A stretch of DNA of 64,000 bases, taken from the NCBI GenBank assembly GCA_963735005.1, contig CAVTJA010000005.1, forward strand, positions 62,001-126,000, written 5' to 3'. Below the pieces are notes generated by a model. It made no database searches. It was given only the letters and a program-made list of their open reading frames with translations, and was not told the DNA's origin. The first letter of the stretch is position 1; the number at the start of each line of letters is the position of its first letter. Positions 37,380 to 45,850 of this stretch are shown here, one piece after another. Source of the DNA: WTKG01 sp963735005 (GTDB lineage: Bacteria; Actinomycetota; Actinomycetes; Actinomycetales; Demequinaceae). Position numbers and translations under genes: made by a program.

Positions 37380-38027
37380 GTGCTGCACGTTGATGTCTGG
37401 TCCGATGTCGCCTGCCCCTGGTGCTACGTCGGCAAGCGCCGTTTCGAGGCGGCCGTTGCCGCGTTCGATGAGCCCGTGGAGATCACGTGGCGCAGCTACC
37501 AGCTCAGCCCCAACCACCCGCAGGGCGTGCGCGAGAACCACGACGAGATGCTCGCAAGGAAGTACGGCCGCTCGCTCGACGACGTGAAGCAGATGAACGA
37601 GCGACTCGTGGGGCTCGCCGCCGCCGAGGGCCTGAATTACGACTTCGACGCGTACACCGTGGTCAACACCCGCGACGCGCACCGGCTCAGCCACATGGCG
37701 GCCGCGCGCGGCCTTGGCGACCAGATGCACGAGCGCCTGTTCAGCGCGCAGCTTGAGCGCGGCGAACTCATCGATGATCCAGAGGTGCTCGCGCGCATCG
37801 GCGAAGAGGTGGGAATTCCCGCCGCGGACGTGTTGGCCATGCTCGCGTCAGACGAGTTCGCCGACGAAGTCGCGCGCGACATCGCGGAGGCGCAGGCCAT
37901 CGGCGTGAGCGGCGTGCCGTTCTTCGTGTTCAACCGCAGGCTCGCGGTGTCGGGCGCCCAGCCGACGGAGGTCTTCACGCAGGCGCTGAACGAAACGCGC
38001 GCCGCACTCGCCGACGCAGACGCCTAG
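37380..38027 (+). CDS. DsbA-family oxidoreductase, FrnE-like (215 aa)
   Basis: A cytosolic thioredoxin-fold protein with the redox motif DVACPWCYVGKRRFE, a helical insertion (DEMLARKYGRSLDDVKQMNERL) and the cis-proline loop GVSGVPFFVFN. This is the FrnE/2-hydroxychromene-2-carboxylate isomerase-like subgroup. It lacks a signal peptide. GTG 37380 is chosen because CGAGGAG lies at 37366-37372 and the family begins at this strand. Confidence 0.88.
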   Translation: MLHVDVWSDVACPWCYVGKRRFEAAVAAFDEPVEITWRSYQLSPNHPQGVRENHDEMLARKYGRSLDDVKQMNERLVGLAAAEGLNYDFDAYTVVNTRDAHRLSHMAAARGLGDQMHERLFSAQLERGELIDDPEVLARIGEEVGIPAADVLAMLASDEFADEVARDIAEAQAIGVSGVPFFVFNRRLAVSGAQPTEVFTQALNETRAALADADA

Positions 38028-38041
38028 GCCGCGCCGCCAAG

Positions 38042-38047
38042 TAGCCT
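38042..38047 (+). promoter_or_regulatory. Leaderless promoter -10 of the amidohydrolase gene
   Basis: TAGCCT, six bases before the GTG at 38054; no Shine-Dalgarno sequence. Confidence 0.45.
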
Positions 38048-38053
38048 GGCGCG

Positions 38054-39523
38054 GTGACCGACCTCCTGCTGCGCAACGCCCCCATCGTGGGCGGCGGCGC
38101 CGAGCCTGTGGACATCGCGCTCGCGGACGGCGTCATCTCCGCGGTGGGCCCGGGGCTCGACGCGGCCGGCGCCGAGGTGCACGACCTCGACGGCAGGTGG
38201 GTCATGCCCGGCCTGTGGGACCACCACGTTCACTTTGCGCTGTGGGCCCGCACCCGCCGGCGCTTCGACGTCAGCGGCGCCGCGTCGGCCGCCGCCGTGT
38301 GCGCCGCCGTCGGCGCCCGCATCGCCGCACAGCCCGGCGCCGCCGACACCCTCGTCGCCGTCGGCTTCCGCGACGCCCTCTGGCCCGACCAGCCCACCAC
38401 CGAGGCCCTCGACGCCGCCGCCCCCGGCCGCCCCGTCGTCGTGCTGAGCGCGGACCTGCACAGCGCGTGGGTCAACACTGCCGCATCGTCCCGCTTCGGG
38501 CTACCGCACTCCGGGTTGCTGCGCGAGACCGAGGCGTTTGCGCTCCAGCGTCGCCTCGAACGCGAGCCGGACGACGACGAGCGCGCCATGGTCGCCGACG
38601 CCGCGAGGGCCGCCGCGGGCAGGGGAGTGGTGGGCATCGTCGATCTGGAAATGGACGACAACGTGGTCGCGTGGGCGCGCCACCACGAGCGCGGCGTGCG
38701 CGAGCTGCGGGTGCGCGCAGGCTTCTACGCGGACCTGCTCGACACCATGATCGAGCGCGGCCTCCGTACCGGGGACGACGTCGCGGGCGCCGCCGGGATG
38801 GTGGCCGTCGGCCCGCTCAAGATCATCGCGGACGGCTCCCTCAACACGCGCACCGCGTACTGCCACGACGCGTACCCGGGCACGGCCGACCACGGCGTGA
38901 TTTCCGTGCCGCCGGCGGAGCTGAACGAGCTGCTGGCGCGGGCGCACGCCCACGGCATCCATGCTGCGGTGCACGCGATCGGGGACCTTGCGAACCAGCT
39001 GGCGCTCGACGCGTTCGAGGCGACGGGCGCGCGCGGGAGCGTGGAGCACGCGCAACTGATCTCGCCTGCGGACCTGGCGCGCTTCGCGGCCTTGGGCGTG
39101 ACGGCGAGCGTCCAGCCGGAGCACATGCTCGACGACCGCGACGTGGCCGACACGCTGTGGTCAGGGCGCACGGACCGCGCATTCCCGCTCGCGGACCTGG
39201 CGGCGGCGGGCGTTCGCCTGGCGTTGGGCTCGGACGCGCCGGTCGCCCCGCTCGACCCGTGGGTGGCGATCGCGGCGGCCACCGAGCGTGCGCGCGACGG
39301 GCGCGAGCCGTGGCACCCGGAGCAGCGGCTGACGCGCGCGCAGGCGCTCGCGGCAAGCGTCGGGACAGACCTCGCCGGGCGGCCCGCGACGCTAGCGCCA
39401 GGAGCCCGCGCCGACCTCGCGATCCTCGACGCTGACCCGCTCACGTGCGACGCGGCTACGCTGCGCGCGATGCCCGTGGCCACGACGCTTCTCGCTGGCT
39501 TCGTGACTCACAGCACGCTGTGA
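38054..39523 (+). CDS. Amidohydrolase, YtcJ-like (489 aa)
   Basis: A metal-dependent amidohydrolase family 3 protein. The first metal site is WVMPGLWDHHVHFAL (HxH). GPLKIIADGSLNTRTAY carries the bridging lysine region, and AAVHAIGDLANQLALDAFE, VEHAQLISPADLARF and LALGSDAPVAPLDPW provide the further His and Asp ligands. Small N- and C-terminal strands form the usual composite beta sandwich. The substrate is unknown; this family includes exoenzyme-regulatory protein AepA and formamide-type hydrolases. Confidence 0.85.
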   Translation: MTDLLLRNAPIVGGGAEPVDIALADGVISAVGPGLDAAGAEVHDLDGRWVMPGLWDHHVHFALWARTRRRFDVSGAASAAAVCAAVGARIAAQPGAADTLVAVGFRDALWPDQPTTEALDAAAPGRPVVVLSADLHSAWVNTAASSRFGLPHSGLLRETEAFALQRRLEREPDDDERAMVADAARAAAGRGVVGIVDLEMDDNVVAWARHHERGVRELRVRAGFYADLLDTMIERGLRTGDDVAGAAGMVAVGPLKIIADGSLNTRTAYCHDAYPGTADHGVISVPPAELNELLARAHAHGIHAAVHAIGDLANQLALDAFEATGARGSVEHAQLISPADLARFAALGVTASVQPEHMLDDRDVADTLWSGRTDRAFPLADLAAAGVRLALGSDAPVAPLDPWVAIAAATERARDGREPWHPEQRLTRAQALAASVGTDLAGRPATLAPGARADLAILDADPLTCDAATLRAMPVATTLLAGFVTHSTL

Positions 39524-39577
39524 CACGCGGCGAGAACGGACTCAAGGCCCGCTCTGAGCCTCGCGCGCATTCCGCCG

Positions 39578-39934
39578 CTAGTCCTGGCGCCCGCCGTCGA
39601 GCAGGAAGATCAGCAGCCGCGCCTCGGCGGCCGCCGTGACGGCGTGCGGCACGCCGGCTGCGATGTGCGCCATGCCGCCTGGCGCCAACGTGAACTCCTG
39701 GCCGTCCACCGCGAACGTGAGCTCTCCGGCGAGCGACTGCACGATGATCGGCACGGGCGCCTTGTGCTCCGTGAGCTGCGCGCCGGGCGCGAACGCGAGG
39801 TGCATGACCCGCGCCCCGGCGGCCTTGAGGATGGGCCTGGGCGCCACGCGCCCCTCGATTACGGAATGCGCGGCGACGATCTCCTCGCCGCTCAGCCCGA
39901 TGACGGTCACGTTTACGGGTGCTTCAGATGGCAT
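39578..39934 (-). CDS. Cupin-domain protein (118 aa)
   Basis: A single small beta-barrel cupin: VMHLAFAPGAQLTEHKAPVPIIVQSLAGELTFAVDGQEFTLAPGGMAHIAAGVPHAV. Only one His of the usual first-motif pair is present (EHKAP), and motif 2 has GVPHAV, so metal binding may be weak or altered. The ATG at 39934 gives the normal size; the frame runs much further upstream without coding character. It may be a sugar-binding or redox-sensing regulator-like cupin; no partner is adjacent. Confidence 0.78.
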   Translation of the reverse strand: MPSEAPVNVTVIGLSGEEIVAAHSVIEGRVAPRPILKAAGARVMHLAFAPGAQLTEHKAPVPIIVQSLAGELTFAVDGQEFTLAPGGMAHIAAGVPHAVTAAAEARLLIFLLDGGRQD

Positions 39935-40027
39935 GCGTCGGTCCGCCTCCCTCGGTTCCCCTCCCAAGGCTACGCCGGTACCGACCATGAGCGTCGCCCG
40001 CCGCGTGTGGACGTGCCCGCACGGTTT

Positions 40028-40089
40028 GGCGTCCAGCGGTGCACATTTGGGCTCGCCTGGACGCCCCAAGGGTAAATCGCGTCCAGGCG
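40028..40089 (-). terminator. Overlapping hairpins downstream of the ArsR/AHSA1 operon
   Basis: Three copies of the same ~10-base word alternate in orientation. GGCGTCCAG (40028-40036) pairs with CTGGACGCC (40057-40065). CGCCTGGACGC (40054-40064) pairs perfectly with GCGTCCAGGCG (40079-40089) across a 14-base loop. The two hairpins are mutually exclusive. On the minus strand they lie just after the AHSA1 gene, as expected for a terminator, but no T-run follows. Confidence 0.45.
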
Positions 40090-40107
40090 GGTCCCACCAG
40101 ACGTGCG

Positions 40108-40581
40108 CTACGCAAGCTCCGGCAGCACCGCGTCGAGGTTGTCGAAGCTGGCGCTGTATCCCGCCTCGAGCCCGCCGTCGGACGTTACGTGGTCGCGCAG
40201 TTCCTTGTTCGCCACCGTAAACGTGATCGCTACCTTCGTTCGCCCGCCGTCTTCGGAGAAGGCGAACTCCACCGTCGGCGCGGGGAGGTCGGGTCCCCAG
40301 TTGTCCTTCTGGACGATCCGGTGCGGGGCCTGGACCTCGAGGAATTCCCCGTTCAGCGGCTGCTTGGAACCGTCCGGCCCCGTGTACTCCCACTCGTAGG
40401 TGCCGCCGGTGCGCACGTCCATGGTGGCGGCGGTGAGCTTCATGTCGTGCGGCCCGGTGAGCCAGCGCAGTAGATGCTCCGGCTTGGTATGCGCGTCCCA
40501 GACCAACTGGAGCGGCGCGTCGAAACTGCGCTCGACCACGAACTTCGTGTCCGAGAGCGGCGTGAGGGTGGTGCTATTCAT
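40108..40581 (-). CDS. SRPBCC / AHSA1-type protein (157 aa)
   Basis: A START-like helix-grip protein with the AHSA1 hallmark FVVERSFDAPLQLVWDAHTKPEHLLRWL and the C-terminal helix DGGLEAGYSASFDNLDAVLPEL. These proteins have a hydrophobic cavity; the ligand is unknown. ATG 40581 overlaps the ArsR-type gene stop by eight bases (ATGAATAG), so they are translationally coupled. The pairing of AHSA1 with an ArsR regulator is common in actinobacteria. The upstream 13 codons in frame belong to the regulator's region. Confidence 0.86.
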   Translation of the reverse strand: MNSTTLTPLSDTKFVVERSFDAPLQLVWDAHTKPEHLLRWLTGPHDMKLTAATMDVRTGGTYEWEYTGPDGSKQPLNGEFLEVQAPHRIVQKDNWGPDLPAPTVEFAFSEDGGRTKVAITFTVANKELRDHVTSDGGLEAGYSASFDNLDAVLPELA

Positions 40582-40912
40582 GTGTATCCCTTTCTTGGAG
40601 CTCGATGAGGTAGGTGGCAAGGCGATCGTGGCTGGCCTCCCACGCGCGGCGGGTAGATTCGGCCCACTCTGTGGCGGCCGCGAGTGGCCCCGCCTCTAAC
40701 GTCCGCGGGCGCGACTGCGCGACGCGGGCGGACGTGAGGAGCCCGGCGGTCTCAAGCACCCGCAAGTGCTTTGATACCGCTGGGCCCGACATATCGAAGG
40801 GTGTCGAGAGTTCCTTGACGGTGGCGGGCCCCCGGGCCAGGCGCTCGAGGATGGCCCGACGGGTGGGGTCCGCGAGCGCTGCGAAGACGGAGCTGAGTTG
40901 GTCGGTTGCCAT
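40574..40912 (-). CDS. ArsR-family winged-helix regulator (112 aa)
   Basis: VFAALADPTRRAILERLARGPATVKELSTPFDMSGPAVSKHLRVLETAGLL is the classical ArsR winged helix-turn-helix, with the recognition helix SGPAVSKHLRVL. There is no CVC metal site, so it senses something other than arsenite or heavy metals. It lies first in an operon with the AHSA1 gene. A palindrome upstream and a leaderless -10 (TAGGTT, 40924-40919, six bases before the ATG) suggest autoregulation. Confidence 0.88.
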   Translation of the reverse strand: MATDQLSSVFAALADPTRRAILERLARGPATVKELSTPFDMSGPAVSKHLRVLETAGLLTSARVAQSRPRTLEAGPLAAATEWAESTRRAWEASHDRLATYLIELQERDTHE

Positions 40913-40925
40913 GTACGTAACCTAG

Positions 40926-40939
40926 CGGTTATATAACCG
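40926..40939. promoter_or_regulatory. Probable ArsR autoregulatory operator
   Basis: CGGTTATATAACCG is a perfect 14-base palindrome, 13 bases upstream of the ArsR start, immediately next to its -10-like TAGGTT. A bound dimer would cover the promoter. Confidence 0.65.
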
Positions 40940-40971
40940 TTTGGCAACCTTCGGGCCCGTGGGACGACGAA

Positions 40972-41001
40972 GGCCGGGCGCCCCGCGGGTGACGCCCGGC
41001 C
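40972..41001 (-). terminator. Terminator hairpin of the hsp20 gene
   Basis: GGCCGGGCG (40972-40980) and CGCCCGGCC (40993-41001) form a nine-base-pair stem with a 12-base loop, 33 bases after the hsp20 stop on the minus strand. It has no T-run. Confidence 0.5.
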
Positions 41002-41034
41002 CTGTGCGCGCCGGCCGCGTGGCCAGCGCTACCG

Positions 41035-41481
41035 CTAGGACTTCTTGATCTCGATCTTGCGCGGCTTGGCGGACTCGGCCTTGGGCACCGTCACGGTGAG
41101 CAGGCCGTTGTCGTATGACGCCTCGACGGCGCTGGAGTCCACCCGGTCGGGGAGGCGCACGGCGCGGTGGAACTTGCCGAAGCGGCGCTCCACGCGGCGG
41201 AACCCGTCCGCCTGCTTGTCCGAGTAGAAGTCGCGCTGGCCGGCGATCGTCAGGACGTTCTCCTCAATGGAGAGGTCAACGGTCTCCGGGTCGACTCCGG
41301 GGAGCTCGACGTGAAGCGTGAAGGCGTCGTCCGATTCCTCGACGTCCAGCGCGGGGCTGAAGGCGCCCGCCAGGCTGGCGTCGCCGTCGCCGAAGAATTG
41401 GTTGACGATGCGGTTGAAGTCGTCGTGCCAGGGGTACGGCTCGATGAACTGGCCGGGACGACGGGCGATGGTGCGTGCCAT
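41035..41481 (-). CDS. Hsp20-family small heat shock protein (148 aa)
   Basis: An alpha-crystallin domain chaperone that holds unfolding proteins. Visible features are an N-terminal RRPGQFIEPYPWHDDFNRIVNQFF, then SPALDVEESDDAFTLHVELPGVDPETVDLSIEENVLTIAGQR and the C-terminal YDNGLLTVTVPKAE. The terminal basic KPRKIEIKKS contains the IEI (I-x-I) motif. ATG 41481 has AAAGGAAA upstream. Two HAIR operators lie 71-128 bases upstream, so HspR most likely represses it. Confidence 0.93.
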   Translation of the reverse strand: MARTIARRPGQFIEPYPWHDDFNRIVNQFFGDGDASLAGAFSPALDVEESDDAFTLHVELPGVDPETVDLSIEENVLTIAGQRDFYSDKQADGFRRVERRFGKFHRAVRLPDRVDSSAVEASYDNGLLTVTVPKAESAKPRKIEIKKS

Positions 41482-41551
41482 GGTCGTTTCCTTTCGATCG
41501 GTGGCGGGCGGATCGCGCCCGCGTGGGTGGGGCAGTGGGTCACTGCCTAAG

Positions 41552-41570
41552 TTGAGTGTATGACGCTCAA
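41552..41570. promoter_or_regulatory. HAIR operator 1 (HspR binding site)
   Basis: TTGAGT-N7-GCTCAA is close to the HAIR consensus CTTGAGT-N7-ACTCAAG recognised by HspR. It lies 71 bases upstream of the hsp20 start. Confidence 0.75.
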
Positions 41571-41590
41571 TCTCTGGAATCAAGTCAAGG

Positions 41591-41609
41591 TTGAGCGTAT
41601 GCCGCTCAA
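41591..41609. promoter_or_regulatory. HAIR operator 2 (HspR binding site)
   Basis: TTGAGC-N7-GCTCAA is a second HAIR element, with its centre 39 bases from the first. It lies between hsp20 and the divergent lipoprotein gene and could affect both. Confidence 0.75.
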
Positions 41610-41678
41610 TTCTTGCGCCCACGGCGAAAACCGGGTCGGGTTCGCGTTTCCCAGTGCTCCTGGGTAGCGTTCTCGCCC

Positions 41679-42101
41679 ATGCGTACCCTCCGAAACCGAC
41701 TCCTGTCCGCCGCCCTCATCGCCTCGGTCGCCGCCGGCCTCGCCGCTTGCGAGCGCGACGAGCCCGACGCGAGCGCGGCAGCGCCCACCACCACGGAGGC
41801 CCCTGCGCCCACGGGCGACGCGCCCGCCGCCGCGGACCCGGTTGCCTTCTGCGAGGCCGCCGCCCCGCTGCTCGTGGTCGTGCCGCGCGAGTTCGTCGGC
41901 ACCGACGAGCACGTGGCGCTGTTCGACGACCTCGCCGCGGTCGCCCCGGACGAGCTCCAGGACGACATCGCATTGCTGCGCGCGCACTATCAGGACCACG
42001 TCAGCCCCGCGAACCCCGCCTCCCAGGACTTCGAGAATTTCCCGCCCGACGTGCAGGAAGCCGCCCTGCGGCTGTCTGGGGAACTCACCGACCGCTGCTG
42101 A
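41679..42101 (+). CDS. Small lipoprotein (140 aa)
   Basis: The signal peptide ends with lipobox LAAC (LIASVAAGLAACERDEPD), followed by an Ala/Thr/Pro linker and a helical domain with one Cys at each end (VAFCEAAAPLLVVV and LTDRC). Divergent from hsp20. TAGCGT at 41665-41670 is a possible -10 eight bases before the ATG. No family is recognised. Confidence 0.7.
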   Translation: MRTLRNRLLSAALIASVAAGLAACERDEPDASAAAPTTTEAPAPTGDAPAAADPVAFCEAAAPLLVVVPREFVGTDEHVALFDDLAAVAPDELQDDIALLRAHYQDHVSPANPASQDFENFPPDVQEAALRLSGELTDRC

Positions 42102-42126
42102 CGCCGCCTCCGTCGGCGCTCGGGAT

Positions 42127-42152
42127 GGGTACCTCTGCCTGTTGCGGCGCGC
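42127..42152 (+). promoter_or_regulatory. Shared upstream motif, copy 1 (PP2C operon)
   Basis: GGGTACCTCTGCC, then TTGCGG, about 100 bases before the PP2C start. The first ten bases are identical to copy 2 before the Ig-protein gene, and the arrangement resembles copy 3 before the WXG100 gene. Confidence 0.5.
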
Positions 42153-42225
42153 AGCCCGGTCCCCGTAGCGTGTGGCACACGAAAGGCGCGACCGCGTCTG
42201 ACGTCGTGCTGACCTGAGGAGCGTC

Positions 42226-43065
42226 GTGGAGCAGCGAGTGGTCTCGGAGACCGTCGAGGTCGGGCCGTACGTGGTCCGGGTCGAGGCCGCCGGGTGCTCG
42301 GACCCAGGCGCCGTCCGCACCGCGAACGAGGACAGCTTCGTGTGCGCGCCCACCGCCTTCTTTGTCGCCGACGGCATGGGCGGCCACCGGTTTGGTGACC
42401 GTGCGAGCGACGCCGCCGTGACGGTGCTGGAGGCTCGGCTGGGGGCCGGCGAGCTGCAGCATCCGGGGGAGGTGGTCGGCGCCGTCCTTGACGCACATCA
42501 CGCAGTGTCGCTCATCGACAGCGGGCTGAGCGCCGCCGGCACCACGCTCGCGGGAATCGTCCTTGTCACCGATCCCGACGACGGCACCGCGCGGTGGATG
42601 GTCGTGAACGTGGGGGACTCCCGCGTCTACGAGGTGTCCGGGGGCGTGCTCAGCCAGATCACCGTTGACCACTCCGCGGTCCAGGAGCTGGTGGACGCAG
42701 GCGAGATCCTCGCCGCTGACGCCGAGTCGCACCCGGAGCGCAACGTGATCACCCGCGCGCTCGGCATCGACGACGGCGCCGAGCCCGACGTGTGGCTGCT
42801 CCCGCTCCGCGACGACCAGACCTTCCTTGTGTGCTCGGACGGGCTCACCAAGGAGCTTCGCGACGATCAGATCGCGGACGTCGTGGCCGCGGCACCAGCG
42901 GGAACGGCGGCCGAGAAACTGATCGCCGCCGCGCTTGCGCAGGGCGGACGCGATAACGTGACGGTCGTAGTCATCAACGCGACCGCGGCCCGCGCGGACG
43001 GCGCGGCTGACGCGGAGTTGACCGGCTACGACCCGTCAGAAGACACCTTGCCGAGCGCGCGATAG
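42226..43065 (+). CDS. PP2C-family Ser/Thr protein phosphatase (279 aa)
   Basis: Metal-dependent phosphatase with the PPM motifs GCSDPGAVRTANEDSFV, AFFVADGMGGHRFGDRAS, the central VVNVGDSRVYEV, TVDHSAVQELVDAGEI and FLVCSDGLTKEL, and finally GGRDNVTVVVI. The metal-binding aspartates are all present. GTG 42226 has GAGGAG upstream (TGAGGAGCGTC). It is the first gene of a PP2C-FHA-kinase-FHA operon and would reverse the phosphorylation made by the kinase encoded two genes downstream. Confidence 0.93.
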   Translation: MEQRVVSETVEVGPYVVRVEAAGCSDPGAVRTANEDSFVCAPTAFFVADGMGGHRFGDRASDAAVTVLEARLGAGELQHPGEVVGAVLDAHHAVSLIDSGLSAAGTTLAGIVLVTDPDDGTARWMVVNVGDSRVYEVSGGVLSQITVDHSAVQELVDAGEILAADAESHPERNVITRALGIDDGAEPDVWLLPLRDDQTFLVCSDGLTKELRDDQIADVVAAAPAGTAAEKLIAAALAQGGRDNVTVVVINATAARADGAADAELTGYDPSEDTLPSAR

Positions 43066-43075
43066 GGGGAGAGAG

Positions 43076-44302
43076 TTGCTGTACCTGCCTTCCGACAAGC
43101 CCGACTGGCTCGTGGCCGTCGCGCCTGGCCGCCTGCTCGCGCTTCCCGCGGGCCTCGACCGCGCGCGAGTGGCGGCGCTGTGGGACGCGCTCGTGGGCCA
43201 GGCGACGGTGCCTGAGGTGCTTGACCTGATCATCGCCGGAAGCATCCGCAGCGCCCCCGACTTCGCGCTCGCAGGCTGGGACGCGTCCGCCGCGGGGCCC
43301 GTTACGGCCGACGTCTTTGTGCGCGGAGCCGTACCGCTCGCGGTGGTCCACGGCGGGTCAACGACGGCTGTGTCCGCCGAGGGCGCTGCGACCTGGACCG
43401 AGAAGCGCGTTCCGGGTGTGACGTCGATCGTCGTTGGCGAAGTGACGGACCGGGCCGCGTGCCTGCCCGCCCACGTTGGCGTGGTCGCCGCGACCGGGTT
43501 TGTCGCCGAGCTCGACGGCGCGGCGAGCGTCTTGCCGGCGTCCGCGCCCGCGGCACCCCCGGCGTCCGCGCCCGCGCCTGCGGCCAAAGCCCCGCAACGG
43601 GACGACGACGGGGTAGCCGAGGAGACGATCATCGCCCCTTCGAGCGAGCCGGCGCCGCCCGCTCCGGAACCCGCGCCCGCCGCGCGGGTCGCCGCACCGC
43701 CCCAAGATGACGACGATGCGTCCGGAGACGGCTCCTACGACCACCTGTTCGGCGAGACGGTGATCCACACCATCTCCGACGCTGCGACGCACCTGCCCGA
43801 CCCGGAGGCCGACGCGGTCGCGGCCGCCGAGCCCGACGCGGGGCAGGCGCAAGCCGACGGCCTTGAAGAGCACACGGTGATGTCGCAGGACATCGGCGCG
43901 TTGCGCGCGAAGCGCCGCAAGGCCCGCACCGCTCAGGCGGAACCCGAGCCGCAAGCAGTGCGGCTGTTCCTCGAGTCCTCGACCGGCTCCCGCGAGTACG
44001 TCGAACAGGGGCTGCTGCTTGGCCGCGCGCCCGTCCTCGAGCGCTCGCCGGGCGGGGCAATCCCGCGGCTCGTCAAGGTCGTCACTCCCAACCAGGAGCT
44101 GTCCCGCACGCACGCCGAGGTCAGGGTCGAGGGCGGCGCCGTCGTCGTCACCGACCTCCACTCGAAGAACGGAGTCTTCGTGACGCTGCCAGGAAAGTCC
44201 GAGACCCGGCTGCGCGAGGGTGAGCCCACCACCGTCATCCCCGGCACCCTGGTGGACCTCGGAGACGGAGCCGTCTACACCGTCGGCGAGGAGCGGGCAT
44301 GA
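43076..44302 (+). CDS. FHA-domain protein with long linker (408 aa)
   Basis: An N-terminal domain of about 150 residues (WLVAVAPGRLLALPAGLD to GFVAELDG) has no recognised family. A long Ala/Pro/Asp-rich linker with repeated Thr-containing acidic patches (AEETIIAP, GETVIHTI, EEHTVMSQD) could carry the phospho-threonines. The C-terminal FHA domain shows GLLLGRAPV, NQELSRTHAEV and LHSKNGVFV, the Gly-Arg, Ser-x-x-His and Asn-Gly that bind phosphothreonine. TTG 43076 has GGGGGAGAG upstream. It overlaps the kinase by ATGA. It is probably a phosphorylated adaptor of the T7SS-like locus. Confidence 0.85.
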   Translation: MLYLPSDKPDWLVAVAPGRLLALPAGLDRARVAALWDALVGQATVPEVLDLIIAGSIRSAPDFALAGWDASAAGPVTADVFVRGAVPLAVVHGGSTTAVSAEGAATWTEKRVPGVTSIVVGEVTDRAACLPAHVGVVAATGFVAELDGAASVLPASAPAAPPASAPAPAAKAPQRDDDGVAEETIIAPSSEPAPPAPEPAPAARVAAPPQDDDDASGDGSYDHLFGETVIHTISDAATHLPDPEADAVAAAEPDAGQAQADGLEEHTVMSQDIGALRAKRRKARTAQAEPEPQAVRLFLESSTGSREYVEQGLLLGRAPVLERSPGGAIPRLVKVVTPNQELSRTHAEVRVEGGAVVVTDLHSKNGVFVTLPGKSETRLREGEPTTVIPGTLVDLGDGAVYTVGEERA

Positions 44303-45850
44303 CGCGTACCGCCGCGACGCCCCCGCAGATCAAGGGGTTCACGTACATCAAGACGCTTGGGCTCGGGCGGGTTCTCGGACGTCTACCTCTACGACCAGGA
44401 GCTGCCGCGCAGGCAGGTGGCGGTCAAGGTGCTGCTTGCCGAGGGCCTGACCGCGGACAGCCAGCGGGCGTTCGTCGACGAGGCGAACCTGATGGCAAAA
44501 CTGTCGGCGCACCCGTACATCGTGTCCATCCACCACGCGGACGTCGCGGACGACGGCCGGCCGTTCTTCATCATGGAGTACTGCTCCGGCGCCAGCCTCG
44601 CGGACCGTTACAAGAAGCAGCCGCTGAGCGTGGCCGAGGCCGTCCGGACCGGCATCCGCATGGCTGGCGCGGTCGCGACGGCCCACCAGGCCGGCGTCCT
44701 GCACCGCGACATCAAGCCCGCCAACATCCTGACCAACGAGTTCGGATGGCCCGCGCTCACTGACTTCGGCATCTCCTCCGCGGTCGTGGACGACTCGATC
44801 GCGCTGACCGCCACGCGCGCCCAACTTGCGGACGGCGACACGGGCACCACGGCGAGCCGATCCGTCGGCATGTCCATCCCGTGGTCGCCGCCGGAGATGT
44901 TCGAGGACGACCCTGCGCCCGACGTCCGTAGCGACGTCTTCTCGCTCGCGGCGACCGTCTACACGCTGCTCGCCGGGCACACGCCGTTCGAGGTGCCGGG
45001 CGGGCGCAATCAGTCGCTCGACCTCATGAGCCGCATCGAGCGTGGCGCTATCACCCCGCTGACGCGCGACGACGTCCCAGCGGCGCTCGTCGCCGTCCTC
45101 AAGAAGGGCATGGCGGTCAAGGTCAGCGACCGCTACGACTCGGCGGTGGACTTTGGGCGCGCGCTGCAGCGTGTCGAGCTTGAGCTCAAGTTGCAGCCGA
45201 CGGCCATCGACGTGCCAAACCTGGTGGTGCCAGCGCCAGAGGCGCCCTCCGCCGGGCCAGACGACGACGCGACCCGCGCCCGCGGCGTCGCCACCGTCGT
45301 CGCGCAGCCCGAGCCCAAGGCCACGCCCCCCAAGGCCGCCGCCAGCGCCGTCGAGGACCGCACCGTGATGCGCGGCGCCAAGCCGGCCGGGACGTCCGGG
45401 GACGCCGCCACGGACGAACCCGCGGCGGAGAAGAAGCGCAACACCGTCGGCATTGTGATCGGGTCGATCATCGCGGTGGTCGCCGTTGCCGTCGGCGCGG
45501 CAGTGGTGTTTGCGCCCAAGGAGACCGTAGACCCCGACCCGCCGGTGACGACCACCCAGCCGCCCGCGGTTGTGGGCGAGGCGGTCCCGGCGCCGGTGCT
45601 CGCGGACTCCTCCCGCGACGGCCGCTCCGTCACCGTCTCGTGGACCAACCCGGACCCCGTCGAGGGCGACTCGTACGTATGGCAACGCACCGATGGCGCC
45701 GCCGCCGACACGTCCAAGGTCCTCACCGAGGACACGACCGCGACCATCAAGGACGTGGAGCCGGGGACGACCGTGTGCGTGTCCGTGTGGATCCGTCGCG
45801 ACGCCGGGGGCAAGATCTCCGCCGACCCATTGGAGACGTGCATTTCATGA
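44299..45850 (+). CDS. Ser/Thr protein kinase with TM and extracellular domain, frameshifted in the P-loop
   Basis: Translation from ATG 44299 gives MTRTAATPPQIKGFTYIKTLG and then leaves frame. The kinase continues in the +1-shifted frame as SGGFSDVYLYDQELPRRQVAVKVLL. One extra base in GGGC (44359-44362) explains this. All kinase motifs follow: VAVKVLL (Lys), HRDIKPANIL (catalytic Asp), LTDFGISS, and SPPEMFEDDPAPDVRSDVFSLAATVYTLLAGHTPFE. A linker, a TM segment (VGIVIGSIIAVVAVAVGAAVVF) and an extracellular FN3-like domain (SVTVSWTNPD and CVSVWIRRDAGG) follow. A sequencing error or a real inactivation are both possible; the remaining frame is intact to 45850. Confidence 0.82.

Noticed and set aside
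39935..40107. tRNA or small RNA gene between the cupin and AHSA1 genes
   Set aside because: The inverted repeats do not form a cloverleaf and there are no conserved T-loop or anticodon-arm sequences.
44353..44371. Programmed ribosomal frameshift in the kinase
   Set aside because: The site (GGGCTCGGGCGGG) has no slippery heptamer, and a single extra base explains the shift more simply.
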